Below, piece after piece: positions 25,670 through 39,600 of a DNA stretch of 64,000 bases (the stretch's first letter is position 1; the number at the start of each line of letters is the position of its first letter). The notes beneath the pieces are model-generated. The model was not told the DNA's origin. It saw only the letters and a program-made list of their open reading frames with translations, and searched no databases. The stretch covers positions 15,795,025-15,859,024 of the forward strand of contig NC_085002.1 in the NCBI RefSeq assembly GCF_963854185.1, read 5' to 3'. This DNA comes from Sardina pilchardus. Its lineage: Eukaryota; Chordata; Actinopteri; Clupeiformes; Clupeidae. Position numbers and translations under genes: made by a program.

Positions 25670-27515
25670 ACACACACACACACATGGGTCTGCCTAATTA
25701 CAAGGCTTTGTGTTAGTTTGTATGCACAAAGCCTTTGAACTGACAATAAAACCTGGCAGTTTTCCCCCATGGTTGTGTGTCAGCTGCCTGTGTGCTGAGA
25801 GGGAAAGACGAGCGCCACAGACTCTTTGCTCAAGTCCCTCATGTAGCTGGCCTTCTACTGTAAACTCAAGTTCTCAAGTAAGCAACCTTTCATGTCAGTT
25901 TGCACAATGCTGTCAGTATGACAACATGATCTGAAAACTGACTTTACTGTGCAGTGCTTGTCGCTGTCTTAAGAAATAAAAAAAACTTTTTTGGGCTATT
26001 GTCGGAAACGCATATCAAATCTATCTATAGTGCAGTGATGCCTCTATCCATTGTTATACAACTAGGTCAAGTATGGTCATGTAGGACTCCCATTCACATG
26101 TGCAAAACAGTCACTCTCTCTCTCTCTGACTCACACACACACACACACACTTGGTGCTATCTTTGTTTATGTTTTCACAGACCCTGACCACTCCTGTGCT
26201 TCCCCACTCAGGCTCACCCCTTGCGGGAGCGGGATTGTGGGACATGCGGCTCACCGGACATCGGCGACAGGAAGTGGTTAACGTGGTCCAGATGTGGAGG
26301 TTTGGGAGAGACCACCCCACCACAGCTGGGGAAAGAGGTGGGAGTACCAGCCATAATTGTAAACAGAAAAGGAGGACCTTTTTATCAGACACAACCCAAC
26401 CCCCTTCTTTTTGTCTGGCAGCTTCTCTCACCTTATCCTCCACATCCACCCTCACTTCATTGCCCACTCCCATGACTCACAGAATGAAGCTGAAGGCCGA
26501 GGCCTTCTGGACACTGACCAAGTCTTACTGTAGTTCACGGTCTTTACTGTTTAAACTTCATGAAATTGACTGGAACCTCAGAAAGAAATTAATCTGTTTG
26601 TATAGGCCACACCAATTGGTAGTGACTAATTCCAACCAATGCTAAACTGTGATATTTATTTAGTCTGGGTAAGCAAGTATTTATTGAAATAAAAAAAGTT
26701 TTTTTCCCCCCCAAGTTGTTTGTATTAGGCTATTTCTTTGTGTTCTTCCAGACATGAAATGAAGACAAGATTCAAAGTTTGAAGTTTGAGACATTTCAAC
26801 TTTCTGTACACATACTGTATTATTCTATATGACTTGATATAGAACTAATCTATCCATCATAAGGTTTAAAGTATATTCATTCCCCCATTCAAAATTGCAC
26901 ATCAAGTCTTCTTAACTGGCAAACTCAACCAGAAAAACAAATTCAGATTGTCTGGTCTAGGTACCTTAGGTCCTCAGAGCTGGCATCTGAGAATTCAATT
27001 ATAGGTTCCCAGACTAGTCAAAACATCCAAAAGCTCCTGAACAAACTCAGGAAATTGGAGGAGGATGTTACTGCTGCTGCAAACCTGGAAGTCAGCTGTG
27101 ACTGCCACCTAGAGGCCATGTTTCTAACAGCAGCCCATTGCTGTAGGCATGCTTAGCTAAACACTGACCAAATGGAGAATGAGTGAAAGGGCTTTAGTGA
27201 AATTCAGCGCAAAAAGTGAAAAGAAAACAAGCATGTGTGTATTGGGATTGCATAATATTGATTGAAAGCCAAAGCCATCGATCATAGTTTTACTTTATTT
27301 ATTTAGTTATGTATTTATCATGCACAGGTTCAGAACATGGAACCTATACTTAACCTGAAGTTCGTGAAGCTTTAGGTCTACAGCTTTCTTAAAATGAAAA
27401 GCCAAATACACAAAGAGCTTCGTACAGTTGGATTTTCTGCCCAAACCTTCATTTGTTCAAGTAACTATATCTTTAAAGTAAAATTGGCCAACCTGGTAAC
27501 ACAACACACTTTGGA
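23340..27515. other. Intergenic region between tmem198 and timeless
   Basis: AT-rich unique sequence with one long (CA)n and no supported gene. The 164-codon open frame at 26151-26645 has no recognisable domain and is not called. Confidence 0.6.
25616..25684. repeat. (CA)n microsatellite
   Basis: About 34 CA units with one CT interruption. Confidence 0.96.
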
Positions 27516-27531
27516 ATCACCATCCAAGGTC

Positions 27532-27537
27532 TTTAAT
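27532..27537 (-). terminator. timeless: Candidate polyadenylation signal of timeless
   Basis: Reading minus, an ATTAAA hexamer lies about 610 nt after the timeless stop codon. It is the best candidate I see in that span; a downstream AATAAA near 27294-27304 is an alternative. Confidence 0.35.
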
Positions 27538-28145
27538 CTGTTCCCTTGCAGAATGAACCACTGATATAAAAAGAAAACACACAAATGACAAGGAAATTTT
27601 ACATTTACCAATAAACGAATGAACACTGGTACTAAAATGACCACTCCAAATTCCTAACCAACATTCCTGTCTAGAGAACACCATGGCAGGAATAAATAGT
27701 GTTGGTCCAGCAGAATCCCCTCCTGAGTCTTCGAGTGTGTATTGTGTGAATATGGGATGAGCTGCAGTATGTTCAAAAGGATGTTCTGTGTTTCTGCTGT
27801 TATCCTCAACACAATCCATGATCGTTTTCCAAGCAGTAGATTGCGACATGAAAAAAGAACGCAAAACAATTACGCAAAAGCAACATTACAAAAGACACTG
27901 CAATCTTCGCAAGCACCCATCGTCATTGGTTACGTCAGGCACTAGAGGGGTGGGGGGGTTGGTTTGTACCTAATCAAGTTTCTATTGTGGTCAGGCCCAG
28001 GACTTGGAGCCACATCACATAAAGACTTCAAATGATTGGGTAAACAATGGAGAGGTGGTTCCAACGGTACACACACTCCATCTCCTGCAGTGTGAGGTTC
28101 AGAGGTCGTCTCGGCCGAGTCTTCCTGCAGTCTACTGCTATAGTT

Positions 28146-29009
28146 TTAGTCCTCTTCGTCGTCGCTCAGCACCCGGTGCCGTCTACGCTTGGCAGGTGCG
28201 GAATGTTCCTCGGCGTCGGAATCACCAGCCCCTCTCTCATCGCCCACCTCCATCTTGGAAGAGGGGTCCTCGTCTAGAAATAAGAACAAGAATAACCGTT
28301 TTGCAGCGGCACGCCTCTTTCTGGTTGACAATACATTTTGTATGGTAAGGCATAATAACAACCAAAGGATGGAGGACCATGCTACATGTTGAGCTAGGAA
28401 GATCACAAGGTACTAACAAAGGATGGTAATCATTAGCGATTCTGTGAGTGCGCAGTACCTCCATCATCATCGCTGTCCAACGCACGGCTCCTCTTCCCAC
28501 CAGGTCGGGCCGCTCCTGCTCCCCTGCGCAGGAAACCACAGAAACGATGGCCGTTAGTCACAGAGGTCATGACTGAAAACTGGAAATTAACCAACTGCAG
28601 CTGAACTGCAAATTCTTAAGATGCATGCAATGTGAAAGGAACAGGCTCTTACTGCTGCTCATCACTGCCAGACACAGACTCAGCTGTGGGGGATTCTGAG
28701 GAGAAAAGAGATTAGCATGACTGATGGATTCACATTTTGTGAGGAATTACACGTAAGCAGCAAAACGGAACAAAAGTGAAAAAAATAACTCTTTTCTGAG
28801 ACAAAGCCAATAACAACAGAACATTAGTCTTTCAGATCCACACTAATGTATAGCCAGAAGGAGGGAGAGAGAGCAAAAGACAGAAAGACAGCAAGAGATA
28901 GAGAGACAACAGTGGGAGACAGAGGGAGAGAGAGAGAGAGAGCACACAAGAGACAGATTGATGGAGATAGAGAGATAGTGAGTGTGAGCGAGATAGTGAG
29001 TGTGAGCGA

Positions 29010-29073
<64 letters not shown>

Positions 29074-29114
29074 CCTGTCCCTGCTCAGCTGTGGTGCCGG
29101 GGGAGGGGGAGTGT

Positions 29115-29146
<32 letters not shown>

Positions 29147-30624
29147 CCTGTCCCTGCTCACCTGTGGTGCCGGGGGAGGGTTGTTTCCTCTTGCGGGCGA
29201 GCAGCAGCGCCCTCAGGGCCTGTGATCTCTGCTCGTGGGACGTGGCCTCGTCCTGGGGCTCCGGAGACTCCGGCCTCTCCGGCGACTCCGCAGTCTCCGC
29301 CCCCGCTGAAGGCTCCTCCGTGGGGCACAACGACACAGCTGCCCCCCTCAGCTGGTACACACTCATGGTGATCGGGATTCTCCAGAAAGATTCCTGATAA
29401 TGAGGAAACACCAGGCCGATTACACATGTGCTTTACAGGGAGGCTACACCGGCAGGCACGTCACTGAAGCGCTCCGTTCGTAGAACGTCTGCTGCAACAA
29501 TTAGCTTACAATGTAATCAATGGAACTTTAAAACTATTTCTACGCTCCCGAATGGAGGGCTTCAGTCACGGACCCGGTATAGCCCGGGCCTTAGTGTTCA
29601 AGTAACACATCACATATTACATGTTACAGACATAAACATTAACACGTTGTAAAGTCTCAGAGTCTACCATGACATGAGGAACAAATGGATGGAAATTGAG
29701 GATTATACTGTTTGACAGAAGACCCGGTGATGGGAATTCCTAGAAGGTCTTCAGACCTACCTGCTCATTAGCGGGGGCACGGATGCCCACTTTCTTCAGA
29801 AGCTTCTGGAAACTTTGGTTGTCCATGGCATCCTCGTTCTCCTCAGTCAGGGGCACCAGAGGTACAGCATGGAAGGCTCCTGGGAGAGCCAAAGAAAGGA
29901 GTGATTAAAGAAATTGGTGCAAATATAAAAGTGACTATTGGGAAATACAGTCAGTACAGTGTATTCAGTCAATGTGAAATGTTGGTCAGTAACAATCAGT
30001 GATGGGCAAATGTAGTGAACAAAGATACAAGATACTTTTAAAGTGAAAAAAAATAACCTCAGCAATATTTCATATAGATCTCTGTTCCTGGGCCCCCCAT
30101 ACATTTCACTGACCAAAACAAATCTATTGAAAAAAAAAAATGGCAGTCTGCGTACCTTCCTCCTCTCGATCGTCTGCTGCTCTGTTCAGGCAGTTCTGTA
30201 GCCACAAAAGAGGTCCTGACAGGCCTGTGAAGAGACACAAATGGTTGAGAGGTGGTTCCATGGCAGTATAAACCAACCAACTAACCAGTGTTGCTACGTT
30301 CATTCACACACAATAAGTTGCTCTCTGCGTACCCAGTCATTCTTTCAACTATTAGAGACTGGACAGAGTAGTCCCCTTTAACTTACCTTCCTGCTGTAAG
30401 CTTCTGACCATGGCCTCCACGTTGACGTTTTTCTCTGCCGAGCTCCTGTTACTTCTGCCTTTCTTCTTCTGTACCGGCGTCACCCTGCTCTCCACCTGCT
30501 GTTCCTTCTCACTCTCCTCTTCCTCTTCATCAGATAACTCCTCCTCCTCTTCCTCATCCTCATCTCTGTCAAAGCCTTCCTCTCTTGGCACCCCGCTCAG
30601 GTCAGCAAAGAAGTCCTCCTCAGT
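28146..30624 (-). CDS. timeless: timeless coding exons 23-29 (acidic block, PARP1-binding-like region, C-terminus)
   Basis: The exons are 30387-30624, 30156-30224, 29761-29879, 29162-29393, 28653-28695, 28459-28523 and 28146-28273, about residues 952-1248. Exon 23 starts TEEDFFADLSGVPREEGFD and continues as a Glu/Asp run. Exons 24-26 carry GPLLWLQNCLNRAADDREEE, AVPLVPLTEENEDAMDNQSF and ESFWRIPITMSVYQLRG, the segment equivalent to the PARP1-binding region of human TIMELESS. The tail has Ser/Asp-rich and basic motifs (GGKRSRALDSDDDG, PAKRRRHR) and ends LSDDEED. The small exons 27-28 are less constrained and could be alternatively spliced. Confidence 0.92.
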
Positions 30625-33600
30625 CTAGAAGAATGGGAAAGAAAAAAACAGGACTGAATTCATTGGCAATCTCTATCTCAATTTTTCATGGAGGAGGCAG
30701 AATGGCTTAATACAAGATCATAAAAAACCCCCACTAAATAATAATAATAAAAAAAAGTTTAAATAAAAGATCATGTCAAAAAGTATAAAAGAGCTGAGTC
30801 ATGCCTTCAGGCTTTCCAAAAGGTCTTAAATTGAGGAATCTCTAGGGATAAAATAAATAAATAAATATAAAAAAAAACGAAACAAAACTTAAGACTAGAT
30901 GGAGCAGACGGAGAGCAGAGCTGTACCATTCCGGCGCTCTTCCCAGGGGCCTGGCGTCGTCTCTTCTTGTACAGCTCCTTCCGGTCGCCCACGAGGCCCA
31001 GGCTGAGCAGCTTGTCCACCACGCGAGCTCGAGAGCGCTTCGCCGTCAACCGCTTCAGAATGTTCCCCAGTATGTCTGAGAGGAACAGAGGGACGAGATT
31101 TGGGGAGTGAGACCATGAGCACATTTACAACACCATATACAGCCCTGAGCAAGGGGCAAGGTATAATGGGGGCCAGAAATGAATTTAGGCTTAGTGATTA
31201 AAATGGTCAAATAAATCACTAAAACAAGTGTTAAAGAGTAACAACACATAGCATTCTATATGGTGAATTTTCAAGTGACCTAAAGCACTTCACATTGAAA
31301 GAGGCACCTAAGTAACCATTACCAACGTGTAGCATCCACCTGGACGATGCATGGTATCCATTATGCGGCAGAACGCTCACCAGACACCAGCTCGAGGTGA
31401 AGTGAGTATGAATAAAACGTGCCAATTACACTGCAATCATCAATGGTGGTGATGGTGTAACTCCCACCATCGTCGTCTTCCAGGCAGCGCTGCCACTGTC
31501 GACTTAAAGGCACCTAATCCTACCCTAGCCTCAACCCCAACCTTAGCTCATGCCTAACCCTAGCACCACCCAGGCAGTGTTGCCAAGGAACACCAAGAAA
31601 CGCCATATCGGTCTCACCATCAGAGTCCCTGTGCTCCTCAAACAACATCCGCAGCTCCTCCTCCTGGTCCTCGGTCCACAAGACAATACGTGTGCCTTTC
31701 CTTCAGGGCAGTGCCAAGGAAGAAAGCGGAGATAGGCAGAGAGGACAAATATTAAAGCACGCTGGTCAAATGTTCAGTTCCCTCGTCTGCTTTGTGTCAC
31801 TTGTGGTTCCAGACATTTCTCCAGCAGTCTTTTGCTTTATACATGACATCAAATCTGGTATGTCCCCCACGGTCCACATAAACAATAGATGACACCTATT
31901 GTACACACAGTACTGGACCAGGCAGGCACTACTCCATTAACCACATGACTTGCTTTCTACAAAACCCTATAGGGGTTCAGAGTCTTGAATTCATACATTG
32001 GACATAAACAGCCCACTGCATATGATTAAATATGAATGAGAAAACAAAAGCACCCTCCCCACACGCACTCACTTTTCTTTTTTCAGGTCCTTAACACTGT
32101 CCACAAGACCCAAGACAACCATTTGGGTCACAACCTGGCGACGATTGCGGTTGGGGTTGCTGAGCAATGGCAGGAGAGTCTCCACAATGTCAGGAACTAC
32201 AGAGGGAAAGAAAGAGCACAAAAGAGATAGATAGAATTAAAAGTATGTTAGGGACACAACATTCCATTCTTGTTGTCTGTATGTGGTATGGGTGAATTGG
32301 TGTTTTTTATGATAAGCAGTTGTATGCAGCACTGTAATGCCCAAGACAAAATTCCCTTTTGGGACAATAAAGTTCATCTTCTCTTATCTTATCGGTCTTA
32401 TTTCTACACTAACGCTACAGCCAAAGATCTTATAGTTACTGTGCGTTCAGACCAAAACCGTCAACAGCGTCAAAGTCGCTGGTGAAGCTCATAGCCCGAC
32501 GCTCAACCCAGTTCGGTGCATTCGGCGCCGAAAGCGTCAAAGCCATGACGTGAAACATTTGAACAAACCACAAGCAGCAATCCTGCGAGTTTGACATTCT
32601 GATTAGTTGACGCCGAACCGTGTCATAGCTCATTACCATAAAGTTAACTGAGGCTCAACTTTTTTTTGACGCCCGTGAAGCTCATGAAGCCACGCTCACG
32701 CCCAGAACGCTTTTGACGCCAGTAACGCCAACTCTCCATAGAAAATGAATGATTTCCGGCGCTCTTGACGCTTTTGACGGTCTTGGTCTGAACGCACAGT
32801 TAGGAAGATGAATCATAAAGGGGGTTTTCAATGGAATGAAATGGTGCCCACTTCCGCCTCCTATCTGGGCATGATCAGTGACGAGTAATCGGTTTAGACC
32901 AGTGTAGAAGCAGCAGAAGTGTGCCGTTGATAACAGGTGGCCTGCGCAATTAGTGGAGACAGGTCAGGTCAGGAGGGACAGGTCGTGAACAAAGTTATTT
33001 TTCTATGTATTTATCACACTGGTAAATACGAGTTCAATGTGGGAATGTTAGAAAGACGTGTGCCTTGTAGAATATGGGTTCGTTACTTACATTGCTGAAT
33101 GTAGGGCTAAGGGAATGGTCATAATCCGAGATAAGGTTTATTTCTCCCGTTTGCCTCCTAAATGGGAGTGGCACTACGTCACAGGGTAACCGGAATTGAC
33201 CCTCATATGAGTCGTCTCGCTTTATAAACCGTCTCTGCTAAAGCTACTATTCATGTGGATCAGGCTCTTCCTGCGGTCACATAAGGTGAGGAGGCTCATT
33301 CTGGCCGCTGGGCGCTGGCCTCACCTCCCGAGTCCTTGTGCTCTTCATACAGCCTCTGCAGCTCCTCGTCCTCCTCCAGAGTCCACTTGACCTTCTTCTG
33401 TGCCCCCTCCCTGCAGACGTACATACGAGCGAACATAGGTCACATCGATGAGCAAGACTCATCATAACTAATAAGAGACCCAGTAGTTCTGAATCATTGG
33501 AAATGCGCAACAGACACAACAAATAAAAAAACAACTAAAATTGGTCACAGATATGGACACAAGACACGCACTGACCCATCTTTGGAGTATCCTTCAGTCA

Positions 33601-36600
33601 TCTCTCGAACAGCGCCCACGTTCTTCCAGAACAGCAGCTCCACATAGGCCTTGTTGTTCCGTGCCGCCAGCCCAAAGAAGCGGTTCAGGACAAACTTGGC
33701 GAAAGTCACCAGCTCCTGGACAGAGGGAAGAGCCACGGAGGATGAGAATATTTTCACTGAGGTGGAGTTGTTTTAGGCAGAATGGTGACGGACTTCAAAG
33801 TTGAGGTCTAATTCCGAGACGGACAAAACCTTGCCATCTTTCAGCGAAGGATGTTTAGCTCATCACGTTTACTCTGCAGTGGTCGGCCACGGCCGCCAGA
33901 TATCTAGCCAATTGTGAGAAAATTCTGCACCTATTCCACTGCTATCCCGTCTATTGATTTAAAGGAACTTAGAGACACTCTGTTGTTAAGGAAAGTATGG
34001 GTTTTCCCATACTGGCAAGCTGGTATTCTGGTGACATCTGTCTTTTTGCCCAAGCCAGAGGTTGTGAAAAATAAACACTCCACACGCCGCAAATCGGCAT
34101 TACGTCTACTGTCTAGACCGTTTCTCAAATAAACGACAACATCTCTCTTCGCCCACATCTGAGGACATCTACTGTATAATCTATTACCACTCAATGGGAG
34201 GAGTATGTATTCCACACGATGGCAAACACACACACATGCACAGACAAACATGTGGGCAGCCCGCGTCCGCCAACGGAACTGCGCCCGCCGACGAACCCCC
34301 CGCCGCTGGCCGGCTGGTTGCCGTGGTTACCTTATAGGCGGCGGCGGCAGGGTCGCCGAGGATCTTGTTGAAGAGACAGAAGACGGAGAGCTGGAAGAGC
34401 AGCGCCTCCATCTTGAGGTCGACGGCGACGCGGTGGAGCATGCGGGCGATGCAGTGGTTGGTGTGCGCCGTGTTCTGGGTGTAGGTGCGCAGCAGCAGCA
34501 TGTAGGGACGCACCACGGCCGGGTTGGCAAACCTGAGGGGAGACGCACCATGGTTACGCAGGGCTCAAAGGTGTTTTGTTGCCCCAAACGGCACCTTCCA
34601 GGCAGCACAGCCTTAAAGGCACTACCTTTACCCTATTCCTTACCCTAACCCCCTCAACCCTCATCCTACCCCTAAACTGAGGCGAGTAGTGCCTTGAAGG
34701 CACCGTTGAGAGCAAATAATACCAAAGACCTTGCGCAGGCCTACACGGGCAAACTTAAGACTACTAGTCACCTTAAGCTCTCTGACAATTCTGACTGACT
34801 GCTGACTCTGCCTAAAGACTTCTTGAACGAATCCTGATTTTTGCACAATGTCACCTTAAGGATCAAGGGGCTTTGAGATTTAAATAAATAAATAAATAAA
34901 AAGGAATTGTAGAAAGTGGCAGAAAATGTGAACCGTGGAAAACGCAAAAGATTGCATATTAGAGTTCACTAGATAGAAGTCTAATATTAATGCTTAAATC
35001 CAGCTTGCTCTAAACCAAATAAAAATTTGCAAATGCGGCAATGATAGATAACTGGTGTGAAAAGAATATTTACTTAGACTAGAAGTGTATTTTTACTAAA
35101 AGCTTAAAGTGTGGTTTTGTTTAGCTTTAGAATGTGTTTTTGCTTAATCCTTTAGAGCACAATTGTTTAGCCCTTAAAGTGTTTTAGTCAGGCTTATAGA
35201 GTAATGCTGTGTTAGAGTTGTAAGTTTGGTAGTTCCTGCTTAGGCCCATATATGGGTTACATCCGAATGCTGTGTTAGAGTTTTAAGTTTAATAGTTTCA
35301 GTTTAGAGCCATGTATGGGCAACATCAGTGTGCTGTGTCAGTATTTTAAGTATGAAGAGTTGAGGGTAGCTATCAGAAAGAGGAACAACAAATAGCCAAT
35401 CAGCTGACTGTAATACCAGTGATAGATTCAGGTTCAGCTGGGCAAATATAAAAAGTGTCCCGGGACCGGGGCAGAGAAGGAGGCACACTCTCCATCACCT
35501 CTTCTGGACTTCGCCGACTGAGAGCAAGAAGTTTTTATTTTTATTATTTTATCTTTATTAAAGTCAGAACCCTAACCCTTGGTTAGGGATTCTGTTAAAA
35601 GGCAGCAGAGTCCTTTTTGAGTTTTCTTTGCCTCCCCTGTGTCAACGAGAATGCTGAACTTCTTGCAAGAGGCGCACGCCTACAGAGGAGACCAGGCGGG
35701 AAGCTGGTAAGATTGTCCGTTTGAGGGCTTACTTTCTAAGACACTGTTAATGGGCAAACACTTACTGCGCAATGCACTGACATACACTGGAGTAGCGAAC
35801 TCAGCTGTGTATTTAGGAAGGAAGGTCCTATGCACCGATGCGGTCACAAAACCAACCGGACTTTATTTAGCGGGCGTGTTTCTGTAAAGATTAAGGTTCG
35901 GGGGCCTTTACAAGGTCCAAATGCACATCACACAAGCAAAGATACGGAAATCTGTTTTTAGTAACTAATGTATGTAAAAATGGAGTACAAATTATCACTT
36001 AGATCTGTTATATGCCATGAGTGCTATACAGATTTGTCCTAGAAAAGCCCATATTGAATAACTTGGCCCTGTCAATAGAATTAGATTAAGTTTGTTGCAT
36101 GTTTTCGGGGGATAAGAGAAACTGTTTCCCCCAGCTCTGTTACACAACTTACAATTAGGAACCTAGGCCCCCTTAACCCCAACTATTCACCCTCGTCACA
36201 AGGAGGAAAATATTATCTGAATTCCCAATCCCAAATAAGATTGACCAGTTGTCTTCTATATCATAGAAGTCTGTCACTAGAACAGTTATATATGAATCTT
36301 TCTGTGACCACTAGGTTACAGGCGACAGCCTTTGTAACAGGAGGAAGACTTTTAGAAATCATTGTCACAGATTAGTTTATGCAGTAAATATCCCAGTCCC
36401 ACTATAACAAGAGAATCACATAATTACAAGCACGATTGCAGGTAATAGGGTTAACATGAAATAGATACATGGAGAGCCTCCTGTATAATATTTACTTGTT
36501 GACCCTGAACTCGTGATTAAGGATTTTGATTCATGTATCAGTCCTTTCGTGCATCCTAAACCCATTGAAAAGGGGCCTTTGCAAAAGACACGACACTGAT

Positions 36601-39600
36601 AAATACTTCCTCTTTTTTCGCAAGCGAGAGCCTCGCAGAGTCGAATAGGGGAAGTTAGTCTTTAGCAAGGTGAGAGCCTCGCCTGGTCTAAAGACGGTGG
36701 CACCCACACCCCCCTCTTAGCAAAGTGAGAGCCTCACAGTCTAAAAGGATATATGCACACACCCTGAGTAGCGATCTCAGCTGTGATTATAGGAGCCCTG
36801 TAATCATCAGAAGGATACAAAACGCAACATGGCGCCCAACGTGTAGGCAGTGATTGAGTAAGACGAACAAGTCACCACACTAGCTTAAGCGCTCGAACCC
36901 ATACCTAGAAAAGTGTATAGGGTACGATACACAAGAGTTTCTGTTTAGATAACCCAGTGGTGCGCACACTGGGAAAACCTAAAAAGGCTCACAAACCGCG
37001 CATGAAAGTCTCGTTAAACAATAGCGCAGGCGCAAATCGACCCAGTAAAAGCAAAAGGATTATTAGGTACCGGCCCTTACATATCTTGTCGCGTGATAAT
37101 TACTGGCCAAACCAAGTTCGATCACTGAAGCTGACAGAGGCTGACTGTATCCGTGAGTATAAGGCATATCATAGGTGTTACTGATTGTATCCTGAAGAGA
37201 GCTCAGAACGTAGAGTGAAGTGGAAGTTGCAAACCCACGAGGAACCGCACCTATTCGAAGAGTACTTAGAAGGAAAGGAACAGTTATAAAACAGCCGAGA
37301 CTAGGGTGAATGGACAGATAACTCCATAGCCCGCCACACAAGTCCAGGGGCAGAAGACAGCTCCGTCGACCAATATGCATGTCTAATCCCACAAAACTGT
37401 AGATTGAACCTAGGAAATGTTTTGGATTTAGACTTTGGTACAGACAGGGGCACCTTCCTTAACCTGGCAAATGTACAGCTGTCCCACACAGCAGGAGTAG
37501 CTGCTGTAGTACAAGGACGCTGGATGTAAAAATTGAGCTGAGCCCAAACACTCCCCGCCCCTGCCACAGAAGAGCACACCAGTGCCACATCAGGGACCTT
37601 CCGAAGTCTCACCACTCTCCCCACCCCTGTCACAGGGGAGAACGCCTCGACAGATGAGAGCGAGGAGGAGCGAGAGGGAGACATAAGATATCACATCCCA
37701 ATCACACCAGAAAGAGGCCGAGCCCGAGAGAGAACCACAGTCTGGCCACGAACACCCAGGCCCTCCCCCCAAAGAGGAACTCCGAGTGGCCTTCAATATG
37801 AAGGATCACAAGCACAAAGTTCAACCCCCTTAAGACCCGCCAATGTCCATGTCCCACAGACACCCATAAAACAGGCAGCACCCATCATACGACCCATCTC
37901 CACAGTATCATTTGCACCTCCCCAATCAGAGTTAGACTCCTCTATATTTTCAAGCAGCCAAATTGTAGGTACAGGGATGAGCTGTGTAAAGCTTCTCTCC
38001 CTACTCCCCCCACGAGTAGAAAGCCAATCAGATACAGCCTATCTCAAGAGATGTATAGATGCAGGACTCCCAGAAGAATTACTTCAGGACCCGACCATGA
38101 ACCTAGCCTTGAGTGTGAACAAAAGCATTCGGGTACCCCCAGGTAGCACATGTTTAGACTTAGTGAAGGCCCACAAGAGAGCCCCAGAAGATGAGTTGGA
38201 AGAATAACTCAAAATTTCTTAAAAAGGGGTAACAGAAAAGAGAAAAGTGCCTCAGTGAGCTAGACCAAACAGTTTACTCGCCTGACGGTTAGACACCCCA
38301 ACCGAGAAAAAGGGGAACTACTGTAGACGGCTAAACAAGACGAGAATTGTCAAGTTACACAGACCCCATGAAGTGCCCGAAATCATAGAGAAGGGACGTC
38401 GCAAAAAAAGACTCCCATGTCTCACAAGATGAAAAATGCAGCAACTACGCCAACCAGGGAGGGCGTCCCATCCCATAGGGAAAATGTACCCCATCATTGT
38501 TAAAAGGTGAGGGGTGTGCTACTCCACTAACATTGCGGGGCCCCTACCTCTCACTATATTAGGGAATAAATATTTTCTAATATACACAACCCGCAAACAA
38601 AGCCTACGGCCACTCCTGTTCTGCTCCACAGAGAGCAGACAAGAGGCCAGGGTATCAAAAACACTACAGAAGGTGAAGATATTATAGTAAACGTGACGGA
38701 TAACGTTGTGACCTTAGCAAAGACAGGCAGGGTACATCTTTCACTCACACGTTTACAAAAATGACTACACACTCAACACTCACAAACACTAAGCCCAGGT
38801 GTCTTGCCCGAGGACAACTTGTCAATCTCAGACACAGGGGAGGGCTCGACCAGCTGGGATGAGGGGATCCCTCGTTCCCAGCTGGGACTCTGCTACCTGG
38901 AGAATATGCTATGTATGGAAAATGTTGTGCCACCCCAGATGGCAAGGTCTGCTCATTCTCTTGCTATATGTATGACACCCCCTCCCCCACTAGATAACCC
39001 GACAGGGCTATGGTGAATTACAGACAAGGAAAAGAGAAGTTCCTTTTTTTTGTTTCACCCCCCTTCCCCCTTTCACAAGTCCTTCAGGCCCAGAGAAGGG
39101 TAAGAGGAGGAGAGCTCAAAGCCACATAGATTCTAAAATGCACCCGACAATATGTCAACCTGACTACCCTCGTCTGTGCTAGCTTTATAGCATAGGGAAT
39201 AACTAGAGACCCATAGACTTTGGAGACAAAAGGAGCAGGGCCGTTCAGAGATGAAAACTGCTCATGTCAACAACATCCAACTATAGCAGAAATTAGCTGC
39301 CCCATCACAGAAGACCCAGTAAATGGGCAACAGATCATCAACACAGAACAGACCAGAAAGAAAAAATGTTAAACTCCCTTGAAGTGAAGACACTTGTGAG
39401 TAGCCTGAGGCAGTTGAAAGTGTGAAATGTGTTACTAACTCAGCAAGCCAAGGGGCCATGGCCTCTCTGATGCATTGCACATGAGGAACAGTGACAGACA
39501 GGCATGCAAAGCCAAGTTACAAGTCCCAAAAAGATTCCCCCGACAACCCGTTGACTAAATCATTTGAAGATCCAGGAGACACCTTGGACCCAACTGACCC

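Noticed and set aside
26151..26645. 164-codon plus-strand open frame
   Set aside because: No recognisable motif, and it partly overlaps another frame of similar length. It is consistent with chance.
28846..29397. 183-codon open frame across GT repeats
   Set aside because: It is made of dinucleotide repeat translation (CVCVCV) and the antisense of timeless exon 26.
34205..34648. 147-codon plus-strand open frame
   Set aside because: It is the antisense shadow of timeless exon 17; the minus strand carries the conserved protein with proper splice sites.
35570..35588. ccctaaccc resembling telomeric repeat
   Set aside because: It is a single unit paired with its reverse complement as an LTR hairpin, not a telomeric array.
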